Assembly: GCA_050084985.1 (NCBI GenBank)
Contig: JBITNC010000002.1
Coordinates: 5,766,001 to 5,830,000 of the forward strand
From: Nageia nagi
Taxonomy: Eukaryota; Pinophyta
Direction: 5' to 3'
DNA: 64,000 nucleotides
The first letter of the stretch is position 1. Every line of letters begins with the position of its first letter. Shown here one piece after another: positions 22,975 through 35,770 of this stretch. The position numbers and the translations under genes were made by a program. Under the pieces are notes generated by a model. It was given only the letters and a program-made list of their open reading frames with translations. It had not been told where the DNA came from and did no database searches.

Positions 22975-24076
22975 ATTCTTTTTACCCAAAAATATTTTTG
23001 ATGGTTCCAACTATGAGACTTGTGAACCTTGGATGAGAGCTGAATTGTAGACAAGAAAGCTTTGGTAAATAGTGAATGAGATCCTTGTACCTCCTATAGA
23101 TGAGAAGGCACTAGAGGCTTATAATACAAAGAATGAGTTGAAAACTTTGATGATTTATCATGCAATTTCAAATGATGTGCTCATGATGATTTTCTCTTCA
23201 ACCTCGATAAAGGAAGCTTGGGATAAACTTAAAAAAATCTACCTTAATTTAAACTTTTCAAGGAGGTTTACCATTCTCCAAAAGTTGCTTCAATCTCATC
23301 AAGGGGAAGATGAAAATATTACCATTTATTTGAATAAAATCATTGATCTAAGGTTCCAACTTGTTACTTATGGTGCAATTGGATCAATGATAAGTTCATG
23401 GTCTTCATCATTCTTCAAAGCTTTTCTTCAAAGTTTGAAAACTTTGTAATAATTATAAAAATAAGGCTTGATGATGAAGAAGAAGTCTTCTCCCTTCAAA
23501 ACCTTTCTAGAAACCTATTGAAGCATGAGAAAATGCTTAACAATAAGATGTTGATTTTTTCTTCTAAGGATAATAACGTTGCTCTTAGAGCAACCAAAAC
23601 TTCTTTTAAGAAGAAGTTCAACCATTAAAAGAAATCTTATCTTTCTTCCTCCAAAAGGTTTGAGAAAAGAGGTAATGGATACAATAGCAATAAAAAAAAT
23701 AGAAATAATAACCACACTAGTAGGAACAATGATAATAACAACCATTTCAAGCAAAGAGATAAAAAAGGCAAAGCAACCAATCCATATCCTAAGAAATTTT
23801 TTGATGATAATTATAACTATTGTAACATTCAAGGTCACAAAGAAGTTGATTGCTACAAAAAGAAAAGAGAGAAAAAAGAAAATGGAAATGTAAATAACTT
23901 CAAAAGAAATAAGAATATTCATGCTAATTTTATTATGATGCTCTACTCCATGTATCGCTCATTTTCATTTGATTAGATTGTTGACTCTAGTTGCACTAAT
24001 CACCTATGCTTTGAAAAAAAAAGTTTGAAAACTTTTACAAGTATAGAAAAGATGTGGTTGTGATAGGTGATAACTA
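22975..24076 (+). pseudogene. Copia A gag and start of protease region
   Basis: The frame opens with PKNIFDGSNYETCEPWMRAE, a copia Gag start. It goes on with YNTKNELKTLMIYHAISNDV and STSIKEAWDKLKKIY (UBN2-type Gag), then a zinc knuckle relic YNYCNIQGHKEVDCYKKK (23811-23865) with its first Cys changed, and the protease-site region IVDSSCTNHLCFE (about 23980-24020), where copia normally has DSGA-like residues. In-frame stops replace Gln (two before NEILVPP) and Trp (before IVDSS). Several frameshifts occur around 23400-23700. Element B cuts it exactly within GDN-STF. Confidence 0.88.
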
Positions 24077-24569
24077 TGAAGAAACTAACATTAATAAGAT
24101 AATTTATAATCAAGCAAGATCATATAAAAGCTCATAATTACATCTAAAAAACTCATAAAGCAATCTCACAACATAAGATGTAAGTAGTTCCTACAACTAA
24201 GAGTACATCCACTACCTAGATCTTTACTTCAATCACAAATACAACGCTTTTACAATACTCTTACTCTTTTCTCTTAACCACTATCCTATAGCATAACTTT
24301 GCTTCATAATTTGTGTGTGTTCACAAAGAGAGAGCCTTCTATTTATAGGCCAAAATCCCTCTTTAGATCACCTTTTTATCCAATGTACAAAAGCATAACA
24401 TGCACATCCTTTTACCCAAGGGGCATGCTCATGACATGGAGTGTAGAAAAAATTACATTATTATATTCACTTAAATACTTAAGGTATCAAATGATACCCT
24501 TAAGTATTAGTGAACTTGCATAGAAGATTTAATACAAACCTTTACAATAATGCATTATACATTCCAACA
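24077..24569 (-). repeat. 3' LTR of copia B
   Basis: On the minus strand it starts TGTTGGAATGTATAATGCAT at 24569 and ends at 24077 with GTTTCTTCA. The palindromic TACTTAAGGTATC region lies at 24474-24512 and the CCTATAAATAG TATA motif near 24340-24350. The polypurine tract TTAAGGGGGAG (minus strand) lies just beyond its start, at 24570-24580. Confidence 0.92.
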
Positions 24570-27500
24570 CTCCCCCTTAATGCAATATTGGGATAAAACG
24601 AGTAAGAGAGAAGAAGAAGAGAAAATAAGAGAGTTCTTCTCGAAATAGATACAACGAAGATGAGAAATTTTTACATATTTATGAAGTAAGAAAGATCTAA
24701 TTTGAAACTCATTACTTTATCAAATACAATCATTAACTATAATCGGTTTCAATGTACATGAAGTAATCATCTAACTAGAAGTCATGAAGAGTCTCCAAGA
24801 GCCTACATATTTGAGGTAAGTAACCTACAATCTCAAAGGAACCTAGAAGGCATAAGTACTTCAAATAACAAGATCAGTTAGATGCAACATATTCATTTCA
24901 TCAAAGATAGATGAATCACACAAATGCCATCATGAACTGATCAATAATACACTATAAATCATCATGAAGATACCATGCTAAAAACTTATAGTCACCTATT
25001 ATATATAGAACATGTGTTGATTATCATTACAAAATAGAGCATGCACATACGAGTTCCTCACATATGGATAACTGAATAATGCCAAAAGACACAAACGAGT
25101 TCCTCACACATGGATAACTGAACAGTGCTAGATTGATAAAAAATAGACCATGCACATACGTATTCCTCACATATGGATAACTGAATAGTGCCAAAAGATA
25201 GATAAGAGTTCCTCACACATGGATAATTGAGTAATGCTAGATTGAGCAATTTGTACAAGTTTTTCATGTAGAATGAATTTACCATGAAAGTGTACAATAA
25301 AATCAATACTATACAGCACAAAATCCTCTTAAAGGTGAAGTTATCATCACAAATATGAATTCAACATAAGAATTCAAACTTCACTCCCCCTTGAGGGCAA
25401 CTTCACCAACTCGAAGCATCCCTAAGCTTCTGGAACTAAGCTTTCAAGAGGGGCTTGATGAACAAATTAGCAGAGTTCAAGGTGGATGGACAATACTCCA
25501 GGTGTATGATACCATTAAGAACCTTCTTTCTAATAAAATGGGTATATATTTTCACACATTTTATTCTCTAATGGAACATAGGATTCTTAGCTAAAGAAAT
25601 AACTGATTGATTATCTGAAGAAATCAAAGATGAACCACCTTGCTCATACCTAATTATTTTTAAAATATGCCTTAGCCAAATGGCTTTTTGGGTTGTAATA
25701 GACATGACATAATATTCAGCTTTTATGATGAAAAGAGAAATAGTAGGCTATTTCTTGGAAGCTCAAGAGATAGCACTTGAACCAATGCTAAACACATATG
25801 CGAAGGTTGACTTTCTATCATCTCTATCTCCTCCATAGTCAAAATCTGAGAATCAAAAGAGAATAAACGAGGGCAACTTGGAATACTTGAGAGCAAGATC
25901 TTTAGTCCCTACAACATACCTCAAGATATTCTTAACAGCATTGAGGTGCTCAATATAAGGTTTTTGCATGAATTATGCAATCAAATTCATTGCAAAGGTA
26001 ATATATGGCCAAGATATAGTCAAATACAAAAGACTACCAATTAATTGCTTGTAAGCTGTAGCATCAGCTAACTGAGAGTTGGAGCTTAGAGAAATAGTGA
26101 TTCCAGAAGAGACTAGGATTACAACATATCTACACTCATCCATTCTAAACTTCTATAAGATGTTTGATATATACTTATATTGATTAAAGTAAGTATAATC
26201 CTTGTATTGATATACTTACATTCTAAGATAATAGTGCAAGAGACCATGATCAATCATTTCAAATGTTGCCTTAAGTTTGGATATGCACTCTTGAATGATT
26301 TCATCATTGTTTTCAATAATCAAAAGATCATCCACATAAAAGAGAATCAAGACCATATCTTTTTTTTTATTGAGCACATATAGATTGAAGTTAGAAAAAC
26401 ACTTGAAAAATCTAATCTTTGTAAAGTACCTTAAAATCTTTCTGTATCAGGCTTGAGGTGCTTGCTTAAATTCATATAATGACTTTTTTAGCTTGCACAT
26501 AAAGGACTCTTTACCTTCCATAATAAACCCTTCTGGTTGATTCATGAAGATTTCCACATTTAAGTCACTATTAAGAAATGCACTCTTGATGTTAAGTTGA
26601 AAAACTTTTCATCTTTGAACTACAAAAAGAGCAAGGATAACTCTCATAGTAGGCATCTTTACCACAAGAGCAAAGGTTTTCTCATAATCTACATCGTATT
26701 TCTAAGCAAAACCTTTAGCTACTAACCTTACCTTGTATTTATTAATATCTCCAACTAAATTGAACTTGACCTTGAAGATCCATTTATTTCCAATCACATT
26801 CTTTTCATTGGGATAAGGAACTAAGTCCCAAGTTTTCTTTTTCATAAGCATCTCATACTCCACTTTCATGGCTTCCATCCAGCACTCGTGCTTTGAAGCT
26901 TTTTGGAAGGTTGAAGGCTCATGCTTATTATCAATCTTAGCAAATAAGGATTTGTTCAAGGTCATGCTCCTTGTTACCCTTTATGTTAGAGAATTTTTTT
27001 CCTGAGGTGACTTATCTACATCAATATCCAACTGATTAGTAGCTACTGAAGAGTCCTCTGGATCATCAACATCCTTATTAGAAGTAGATTCTTTAGGAAG
27101 TTCATTGAACTTTATATCCTTTGAAATGAACATTGCTTTATAGGTTGGAGAGTAGAGCTTGTAACCTTTATGCTAACTATTATAACCCATAAAGATGCAT
27201 TTTTTAGCTCTTTTATCTAACTTCTTTCTTTTCTTAGAAATAATGTAGGAGAATACTTTACAACTAAACACCTTAAGGTGAGAAATATTAGGTTTTCTTT
27301 CTGATCATTTCTCAAAAGGAGTTTTACTTTAAACAATTTTTGTGGGACACCTATTCAAGGTGTAAATAGGAGTGTTCACAGCTTCACCTCATAAGAATTT
27401 AGGAAGATTACATAACATGCATTTAACTATCTCTATAATTATTCTATTTTTTCTTTTGGTAATACCATTTTATTGAGGAGTGTATGGAACTGAAAATTAC

Positions 27501-28330
27501 CTCTTGATTTTATACTTAGCACAATAATTATTGAACTTATTATTGTTATATTATCCCTCATTATCTGATCTCAACATTTTGATTTTAAGGTTAGTTTGAT
27601 TCTCAACAAAGGCCTTACAAATCTTAAAACTCTTAAAGGTTTGATCCTTATGCTCAAGTAGATAACTAAAGTTCATCTTATTAAAGTTATCAATGAAGAT
27701 CAAGATATAAAATGCTTCTCTAAACAATTTAGTCTGAAATGAACCCATCAAATCTAAATGCACAATTTGAAGAGGTTGAGATGCTCTTATTGTGTTATCT
27801 TTTTCAAACTTTTATCTATGTATCTTACCAAGAATGCTTCTCGCATAGACCAATCGAAGGAGAAATTTAAGGTAGACCTTCCACAAGTTCTTGGTCTTTC
27901 ATAACTTGAAAATTTTTATGGTTAAGATACCCTAAATAATGGTGCTAAAGATTGCCTTTAGAACATACACTAGAAGTAAGATACATCTTTAATAGAATTT
28001 GATCCATAATATAGAAGTTATCTTTCACTGATCCTTTAACCAAAGTGGTAAGTCCTTTCTTAATGCATTAGGATTAAGAGTCGAACTCAAAAGAGTACCT
28101 TTTTCTAACAACTTAAATCACGAAGAGAAGGTTCATTCTTAACTTAAGAATATAGAGAACATTTTCAAGAACCTTTCTATGAATCAGCACACTCCCAATT
28201 CCTTGGAGTTCAAGGGTAGAGTTATCACCTATCACAACATCTTTTTTATACTTATGAAAGTTCTCAAACTTTTTTTTTTCAAAGCATAGGTAATTAGTGC
28301 AATCAGAGTCAACAATCCATTCACATGAAA
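24570..28330 (-). pseudogene. Copia B pol: protease site, integrase, reverse transcriptase, RNase H
   Basis: In the coding direction the region shows the protease-like WIVDSDCTNYLCFEKK (about 28320-28260), integrase pieces (QIVHLDLMGSFQTKLF, FIDNFNKMNFSYLLEHKDQ, IKMLRSDNEG at 27790-27550), reverse transcriptase (WMEAMKVEYEMLMKKKTWDL, GNKWIFKVKF, VRLVAKGFA at 26890-26700; FYVDDLL with the catalytic YVDD at 26338-26327) and RNase H (FDYGGDRDDRKST and SLFIIKAEYYVM near 25840-25690). Stops interrupt it many times, for example directly after VRLVAKGFA. Roughly 1.1 kb between RNase H and the 3' LTR (24570-25400) has short repeats of GAGTTCCTCACA(T/C)ATGGATAACTGA and no coding sense. Confidence 0.9.
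25040..25230 (-). repeat. Short tandem repeat in the 3' region of copia B
   Basis: The motif GTTCCTCACA(T/C)ATGGATAACTGA occurs four times (25052, 25101, 25164 and 25209, the last with changes), spaced about 45-60 bp. A single or double counterpart occurs in copia A near 35940-36005 (GTGAGAAACTCTTATGTG), so B expanded it or A lost copies. Confidence 0.6.
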
Positions 28331-29340
28331 AAGAGCGAGACATGGAGTAGAGCATCGTAGAAAAACCAGCATGCGTATTTTTTTTTCTTTTGTAGTTCTT
28401 TATATTTCCATTACCTTTGTTCTTTTTCTTTCTTTTTTTTATAGCAATCAACTCTTTGTGACCTTGAATGCCATAATAGTTACAATTCCCATTAAAGTTT
28501 TCTTTAGGATAAAGATTATTTACTTTGCCTTTTCCATCTTTTTACTTGAAGTGGTTGTTGTTGCCCTTATTTCTACTGTTGTAATTGTTGTTTCTATTAT
28601 TTTTTCTGTAATTGTAGCCATTGCCTCTTTTCTCAAACTTTTTGAAGGAAGAAGGATAAGATTTCTTTTGATAGTTGAACTTCTTCTTAAAAGAAGTTTT
28701 GGTTGCTCCAAAAGCAATGTTATTATCCTTTGGAGAAGAAATCAACATCTTATTGTTAAGAGTTTCTTCATGCTTCAATAGGTGTCTTAAAAGGTTCTCA
28801 AAGGAGAAGATTTTTTTTTATTATCAAGCCTTATTTTAATAACCATTACAAAGTTTTCAAACATTTAAGAAAGACTTTCAAGAAAGATGAAGACCATGAA
28901 CTCATCATTGATCTAATTACATCCACAAGTAATAAGTTAGATCTTTAAATCAATGATTTTATTTAAGTAGATAGCCATATTTTCATCTTTTCATTGATAA
29001 GATTGAAGTAAATTTTGAATAATGGTAAACCTTTTTGAAAAGTTTGAACCCAGGTAGATTTGTTTAAACTTATCCCAAACTTCTTTTACCAAGGTTGAAG
29101 AGAAAATCATCAAGATCACATCATCTGAAATTGCACTATAAATCATGAAGGTTATTAACTTATTCTTTATGTTGTAAGCTTACAGTGCCTTCTCATCTAT
29201 AGAAGGTATAAGGTTCTCATTCACTATTTGCCAAAGCTTTCTTACCCGTAATTCAGCTCTCATCTGAGGTTTTCAAATCTCATAGTTGGAACCATCAAGA
29301 ATATTTTTGGATAAAAAAGATTCTCCTATTTGCTACACAA
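28331..29340 (-). pseudogene. Copia B gag
   Basis: Coding direction starts near 29335 with PKNIFDGSNYEI, matching A's Gag, and includes NENLIPSIDEKALEAYN, VKEVWDKFKQIYLGSNFSK and an Asn/Gly/Arg-rich stretch (28720-28540). The zinc knuckle relic CNYYGIQGHKELIAIKK (about 28490-28440) has lost its second and fourth metal ligands. Several stops interrupt the frame. Confidence 0.88.
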
Positions 29341-32300
29341 GAATGTGAAATAATAAGCATATGGTTTCAATAAATAATATTAAATGTTAAGTTTTAACCA
29401 AGTAAATAATAAATGTTACATTTAACACTAAATATATGCTTGATTTGATTCACAAGTGCAAATATTTTACAATTCAAATAATAACCCATGTACCCAAATA
29501 CATTTTTCATCTCAAAAATCGTAGATGTAGAGTGATATTATTGAGGCTTATTTTCTTATCTAAAATTAAGCTTTCACTTGGATGCCCACATAAGAGAAGC
29601 CTAAGTACTACCAATCCTCAACCAATTCCCTTTGGGTAGCAACATAGTCTCACAAAAAGAAGTACTAGCTATTTTTGAAGGTTTTGATATTTATTGGATC
29701 GACCAAATAGAAGTACTAGCTATTTTTGAAGTACTAGCTATTTTTGAAGGTTTTCAAATTATTCTTTTAGGTTATTAGGATAATCCTTGAATGGATGTGT
29801 AGACATATGGTATCACTACACACATGCCTATCCACCTAATAGAATTATATCCAGACCAACAAAGGACTTAGGGGAAATTGAGAAGTACAAACTTTTCACC
29901 ACTTAGATCATCGAACTTAAAGGCTCTAGTCTGCTTGTCCTCACCTCATGGCTTTCCAAACAAGTCATGCTATGAAATGTATGTGCAAATGTGTTTATTT
30001 TAAGGGGTTTCTTATATCAATGCTTCCATTTTTGTTTGCATAAGCAAATAAAGTAAAAAAAAAATGAAACATGAAGTAAAGAGCATAAACAAAAAATATC
30101 ATCCATTCAATTTGAAACCTAAGCATCTAATGGGTTTTGTTTACCAACCGCTAAAGGACATTTTTACATCATCTCTTATTTTGCACAAGTGCATTCCATA
30201 CTTTTGCATAAGGATAAATAATCAACATGCATTTTTTAGTCATAAGCATGCATATTAAAAATTTGAAGTCCTAAGCATTAACTTAAAAAAATTTAAGTCC
30301 TTAAACATGCATTAAAAATGCATCATTCACATAGTTTTTAAAATTTTTTAAGTAAGCATGCATCATTCCAATAAATTAAGTAAGAAGCATTTATTATTAA
30401 GTATGAAGCATGCATCAATCCATAACTTAAAAAAATTAAGCATGCATTATTCCATAACTTAAAAAATTTAAGTAATAAGCATATATCATTTAACTTAATA
30501 ATTTTAAAAATATAATTTAAGTTTTTAAGCAGGCATTAACTTAAACAAATTAAGTCCTTAAAAATTTTTAAAGTAAAGGCATTTCACAAATATTTCCTCC
30601 TCCTTTTACTTAAAAAAAAATTTAAGATGCCTTGTTTACTATTATCTTTATTGTAATGAGTGCTAAAAATTGCATTACAAATCATTTTTAGACTAAGGCA
30701 AATATATATATATATATATATGCCCTCATAACACTATGTTATTCAATAAGGCATATTTTATTTTAAGGATTTAACCTTTTAAGATGCAAATTTTAGCAAT
30801 TAAAAAAAATTTAGAGAACTCACCACATGTTTCAAAAAGAAAACATTTAAGGAAATGATACTATCTTACTCAATCATTAATGCATTTTTGACCTCTTATT
30901 CATTTTAAAGCAACTTTAAATGCAATTCATGATGGGCATGTTTACTACTAATTACAATGCTTTAAATTTTAAGAAAAGGCATGTAGAAAGGAATGACATT
31001 TAATACAAAGTTTTGTCTCATCATACCAAATAAACTTGCTTGAAAGAGACCCCCAAAGAAAAGGTGAAAAAAAAATTCTTGATTGGTTTTGGTGATGAGA
31101 TAGGAGGAGGAGACAACGAACACGCAAGAAAGAAAAAAAAGAAGGCCATGACATTTCAAATAGGTCACAATGTGGGAGGGTGAGCAAAGGAGTTATGCAA
31201 GGAGGAGGATGGTGGCTAGGTGAAAGGAGCAAATGATAGGAAAATAAAAAATCTTGCTTCCCAACATGTAGAGGTCTTAGAGGTTGGTATGAGGGGGAAA
31301 TCATGTCCAACAGACAACATCGATGGATGCAAAGGCAAGTTTTAGAAGAAAAAAAAGAAGTGGTGAAAGATAGCACCTTGCACCTAGTTTGCACCCTTTA
31401 AAGGAAAAAAAAGGTAATGTGGGGTTTCAAACAACCAAACTAGAAGATGGTCAGAGGTCATGAAGGTAGGGAACAAAGGCCTGGAGAGGCTTAGAAGAGG
31501 AGGTGATCAGACCACGGGTTGAGACCACATAGATGAGGTGTGATCAGGTGCAAGGGGAAGTAACGAAGGGTCTCACAGGAGAAGTTGTAGGAGGAGAAGG
31601 TTAGATTTTGGGTGGTTCATTCTTGACATTCGCTAATAGTGAAGTTAGATTTTGATATATAGTTGCTACCAGTGTAAAGGTTTGACTTGTCCAGTGCTAA
31701 CATGAATGAAAAAGACTACGCCTCTCCTCCAAGGTCAATCGTAATTAGTTCTCCAAGGTGGCTTGACATTGGCAAAGAGATTGCATGAAGGGAGACTAAG
31801 ATCTAATAGCAAGGGAGGGAACCCAAAAAAATAGTTAAATGGAAGGGTGATAAAAAAATATAGAGGACCAAATTGGACAATGGGGAGCAGTGCTGGTTGA
31901 GTGGCCACTAGGTTGGAAAAAGTTATTCGCTGTTGACTTTGGTGGCCATGCAACCCCCCCCCCCCTTTTTTTAAGAATGTATAAACCCTTAATAAAAATT
32001 TAAATAATCCAGCCCCCCCTTTTTCATTTTTAATTTTTTGTTAAAGCTGCCCTTTGTATTTTTTTAAAAGGATAAATTTTTGTGTATACAAAAAAATAGC
32101 CTTTTAATGTAAAAGATTATAATCACATAGTGAGCAATTTTTTTTAAAAAATTGAAAGTAACATAGGAGGTTAGTATATAAAAAAAATATGCTAATCATA
32201 TTTTGCTTACAAAAGAACTAACACATAGCAACTATTATGTTAGTAGTAAAATGTAATAATCCTAAAAATAAGGAAGGAAGCAAATGAAGGATGTTTACAC

Positions 32301-32420
32301 CTTCATAATACTTTTACCTTAACAAGGATGTGAAGAGAAATCTTCAAGAAGTTGAAAAAGTGCTTCCAAACCAAGAAGAAGAGCTTTCTTACCAAGGATG
32401 TGAAGAGGAGCTTACAAGGA
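29341..32420 (-). other. Long leader of copia B
   Basis: About 3.1 kb between gag and PBS, no conserved frame. It shares with A's leader the gag-proximal part and a (TA)n tract (30698-30721). Its PBS-proximal middle part (about 31020-31960) is GC-richer with CCTCCTCC-type sequence on the minus strand, and ends beside a C11 run (31953-31964), but does not match A's middle part. A small local duplication of AGTACTAGCTATTTTTGAAG lies at 29660-29750. Confidence 0.75.
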
Positions 32421-32432
32421 GCTCTGATACCA
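32421..32432 (-). other. Primer binding site of copia B
   Basis: The minus strand reads TGGTATCAGAGC, three bases inside the 5' LTR end, identical to that of A. Confidence 0.92.
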
Positions 32433-32435
32433 ATT

Positions 32436-32948
32436 TGACAGAACTAACACTAATAAGATAATTTCTAATCAATCAAGATCACATGAAAGCTCACAATTAC
32501 ATCTAACAAACTCACAAATTAATATCATTAAATAATATGTAAGTGGTTCCTCCAACTAAGAGTACATCCACTAATTAGATCTTTACTTCAATCACAAATA
32601 CAATTCCCTTACAATCCTCTTACTCTTTTCTTCTAACCACTATCCTATAGCATAACTTTAGTCTACAATTGATGTGTGTTTACAAAGAGGGAGCCTTCTA
32701 TTTATAGGCCAAAATCTCTCTTTAGATCACCTTTTTATCCAATGTACAAAATCATGACATGCACATCTTTTTACCCAAGGGGCATGCTCATGACATGGAG
32801 TGTAGGACAAGTTACATTATCATATTCACTTAAATACTTAAGGTATCAAATAATACCCTTAAGTATTTTGATACCCTTAAGTATCCATGAACTTACATAA
32901 AAGATTTAATACAAACCTTTACAATAATACATTATACATTTCAACAAA
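32436..32948 (-). repeat. 5' LTR of copia B
   Basis: On the minus strand it starts TGTTGAAATGTATAATGTAT at 32948 and ends GTTAGTTCTGTCA at 32436. It is 20 bp longer than its partner because part of the palindromic region is duplicated (ATACCCTTAAGTATTTTGAT followed by ACCCTTAAGTAT at 32852-32885). TATA motif CCTATAAATAG near 32698-32708. Confidence 0.92.
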
Positions 32949-35770
32949 CTCTACCTTTGAAGTTCAAAGAATGGGGAGTTTGTTGATTCACAAAAAAGTT
33001 ATTGAAAATGTTCTCTATGTTCTTAAGTTAAAGATGAACCTTCTCTCCATAATCCAAGTTGCTAAAAAAGGGTACTCTTTTGAGTTGGAATCATAATCTT
33101 GATGCATTAAGAAAGGACTTACCATTTTGGTTAAAAGATCTATGAAAGATAACCTCTACATTATGGATCAAGTTCCATCAAAAATGTGTCTTGCTTTTAG
33201 TATGTGTTCTAAAAGCAATCTTTACCATCATCATTTAGGGCACCTTAACCACAAAAGTATTCAAGTCATAAAATACTAAGAACTTGTGGAAAGTTTGCCT
33301 TCAATTTTTTCTTTGGTTGGTCTATGCAAAAAGTGCATTCTTGGTAAGATGCATAGACAAAAATTTGAAAAAGATAAGGTAACAAGATCATCTCTACCTC
33401 TTCAACTTGTGCATTCAGATTTGATAGGTTTGTTTTAGACTAAGTCATTTGGAGGAGCATATTACATATTGACCTTCATTGATAACTTTAGTAAGATGAC
33501 CTTTGGGTATCTAATTGAGCATAAAGATCAAACTTTTGAGAGTTTTAAAATTTTTAAGGCATTTGTTGAGAATCAAACTAACCTTAAAATCAAGATGTTG
33601 AGATCAGATAATGGAGAAGAATATAACAATAATGAGTTTAATGACTATTTTGCTAAGTATGGAATCAAAAGATAATTTACAATTCCTTACACTCTTTAGC
33701 AGAATGGTGTTACCAAAAGAAAAAAAAAATTATGGAGATGGTTAGATGCATGTTGGGTAATATTCTTAAATTCTTATGGGGTGAAGCTATGAGCATTGCT
33801 ATTTACACCTTAAATAGGTATCCCATAAAAGCTATTCAGAGTAAAACTCCTTTTGAGACATGGTTAGAAAGAAAACCTAACATTTCTCACCTTAAAGTGT
33901 TTGGTTGTGAAGCATTCTTCTACATTATTTTTGAAAAAAAGAAAAAAATATATAAAAGAGCTAAAAAATACATCTTTATGGGTTATGACAGTTAGCATAG
34001 AGGCTATAGGCTCTACTCTCCATTATATAAAATAATATTCATTTCAAGGGATGTAAAGTTCAATGAACTTCTTGAAGAATTTACTTCTAATGAGAATGTT
34101 GATGATCCAAAGGACTCTTTTATTACATCTAGTTGGTTAGATATTGGTGTAGACAAGTCACCTTAGAAGCAAAATTCTTCAACACAAAAGGTAACAAGAA
34201 ACATGACCTTGAATAAATATTTATCTGCTGAGATTGATAATAAGCATGAGCCCTTAACCTTTAAAGAAGCTTTAAAGTATGAGTGTTGGATGGAAACCAT
34301 GAAAGTGGAATATGAGGTGCTTATAAAAAATAAAACTTGAGATTTGGTTCCTTATCTTAATGAGAAGAATGTGATTAGCAACAAGTGGATCTACAAGGTT
34401 AAGTTCAATTCAGTTGAAGATATTGAGAAATACAAGGTAAGGTTAGTAGCTAAAGGTTTTGCTCAAAAATATAATGTAGATTATGAGAAAACCTTTGCTC
34501 TCGTGGCAAAGATGCCTACTGTGAGAGTTATCATTGCTCTTTCTACAGCTCAATGATAGAAAGTTTTTCAACTTGATATCAAAAGTGCATTTCTCAATGG
34601 TGACTTAGATGTGAAAATCTTCATGAATCAACTAGAAGGGTTTATTATAAAAGGTAAAGAGTCCTTTGTGTGCAAGTTAAAGAAGTCTTTATATGGACTT
34701 AAACAAGTATTTAAAGCTTGGTACAAGAAGATTTCAAGGTACTTTATAGACATTAGTTTTTCAAGTATTTTTTTGACTCCGATCTATATGTGCTCAAATC
34801 AAGAGAAAGATATGGTATTGATTCTCTTTTATGTGGATGATCTTTTAATAATTAGAAATAATGATAAAATCATTCAAGAGTGCATATCCAAACTTAAAGT
34901 AATATTTGAAATGATTGATCTTAGTCTTTTACACTACTATCTTGGAATGCAAGTGTATCAATACAAGGATTATACTTATCTCAATCAATCTAAGTATATA
35001 TCATACATCTTATAGAAGTTTAAAATAGAAGAATGTAGATATGCTGTAATCCTATTCTCTCCTGGAATCACTGTTTCTCTGAGTTCCAACTTTTAGTTAG
35101 CTAATGCTATAGCTTACAGGTAATTAATTGGTAGTATTTTGTATTTGACTATATCTAAGTCAAATATTACCTTTGTAATGAATCTGATGGCATGATTCAA
35201 TGCTGTTAAGGAAATCTTGAGGTATGTTGCAGGGACTAAGGATCTTGCTTTCAAGTAATCTAAGTTGCTCTCATTTGTTCTCTTTGGATTCTCAGATTTT
35301 GACTATAAAGGTGATAGAGATGATAAGAAATCAATCTCTACGTATATGTTTAGCATTGATTTAGGTGCTATCTCTTGGGATTCTAAGAAGCAACCTATTA
35401 TTTCTCTTTCCACCATAGAAGCTGAATACCATGCCATGTTTATTACAATCTAAGAAGCCATTTCGTTAAGCATCTTTTGAAATAAATTGGGTATGAGCAA
35501 GGTGGCTCATCTTTGACTTCTTCAGATAATCAATCAACTATTTCTTTGGCTAAGAATTTTGTGTTTTATCAGAGAATAAAACATATGGAAATTCATGCCC
35601 ATTTTATCAAGAAGAAGGTTCTTGATGGCATCATACATCTAAAGTATTGACCATCCACCTTGAATTCTACTGATTTATTCACCAAGCCCCTCTCGAAAGC
35701 TCAATTCTATAAGCTTAGAGATGCTATCAGGTTTGTGAAGTTACCTTCAAGAGGGAATGAAGTTTGAATT
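32949..35770 (+). pseudogene. Copia A pol (second part): integrase, reverse transcriptase, RNase H
   Basis: Reading resumes at NSTFEVQRMGSLLIHKKV. The GAG-pre-integrase block has YHHHLGHLNHKSIQVIKY (33220-33275), the integrase core has FIDNFSKMTFGYLIEHKDQ and IKMLRSDNGEEYNNNEF (33474-33640) and then MLGNILKFLWGEAMSIAIY. Reverse transcriptase shows KNVISNKWIYKVKFNSVED, YKVRLVAKGFAQKYNVDYEK, LDIKSAFLNGDL, KKSLYGLKQVFKAWYKK and FYVDDLLIIRN with YVDD at 34830-34841. RNase H shows FSDFDYKGDRDDKKSISTY and ISLSTIEAEYHAM (35290-35440). Stops stand at conserved Trp positions (KT*DLVPY near 34338; two before KVFQLDIKSAF at 34556). Family function is reverse transcription and integration; this copy is dead. 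Confidence 0.92.

Larger units (their letters stand above)
24077..32948 (-). mobile_element. Ty1/copia LTR retrotransposon B, nested inside A
   Basis: It lies on the opposite strand and has LTRs at 32436-32948 (5') and 24077-24569 (3'). It is flanked by AACTA (24072-24076) and AACTC (32949-32953), a five-base target duplication with one change. Removing it and one repeat restores A's reading through GDNST. B is 8872 bp and belongs to the same family as A: domains, leader, PBS and LTR match. Since it interrupts A, it is younger, yet it is also broken by stops. The arrangement makes A and B sequences long inverted repeats of each other. Confidence 0.93.

Noticed and set aside
30969-31394. 141-codon minus-strand frame in the leader of copia B
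   Set aside because: Pyrimidine-rich low-complexity translation (Ser/Phe/Leu/Pro), not shared with copia A; no domain.
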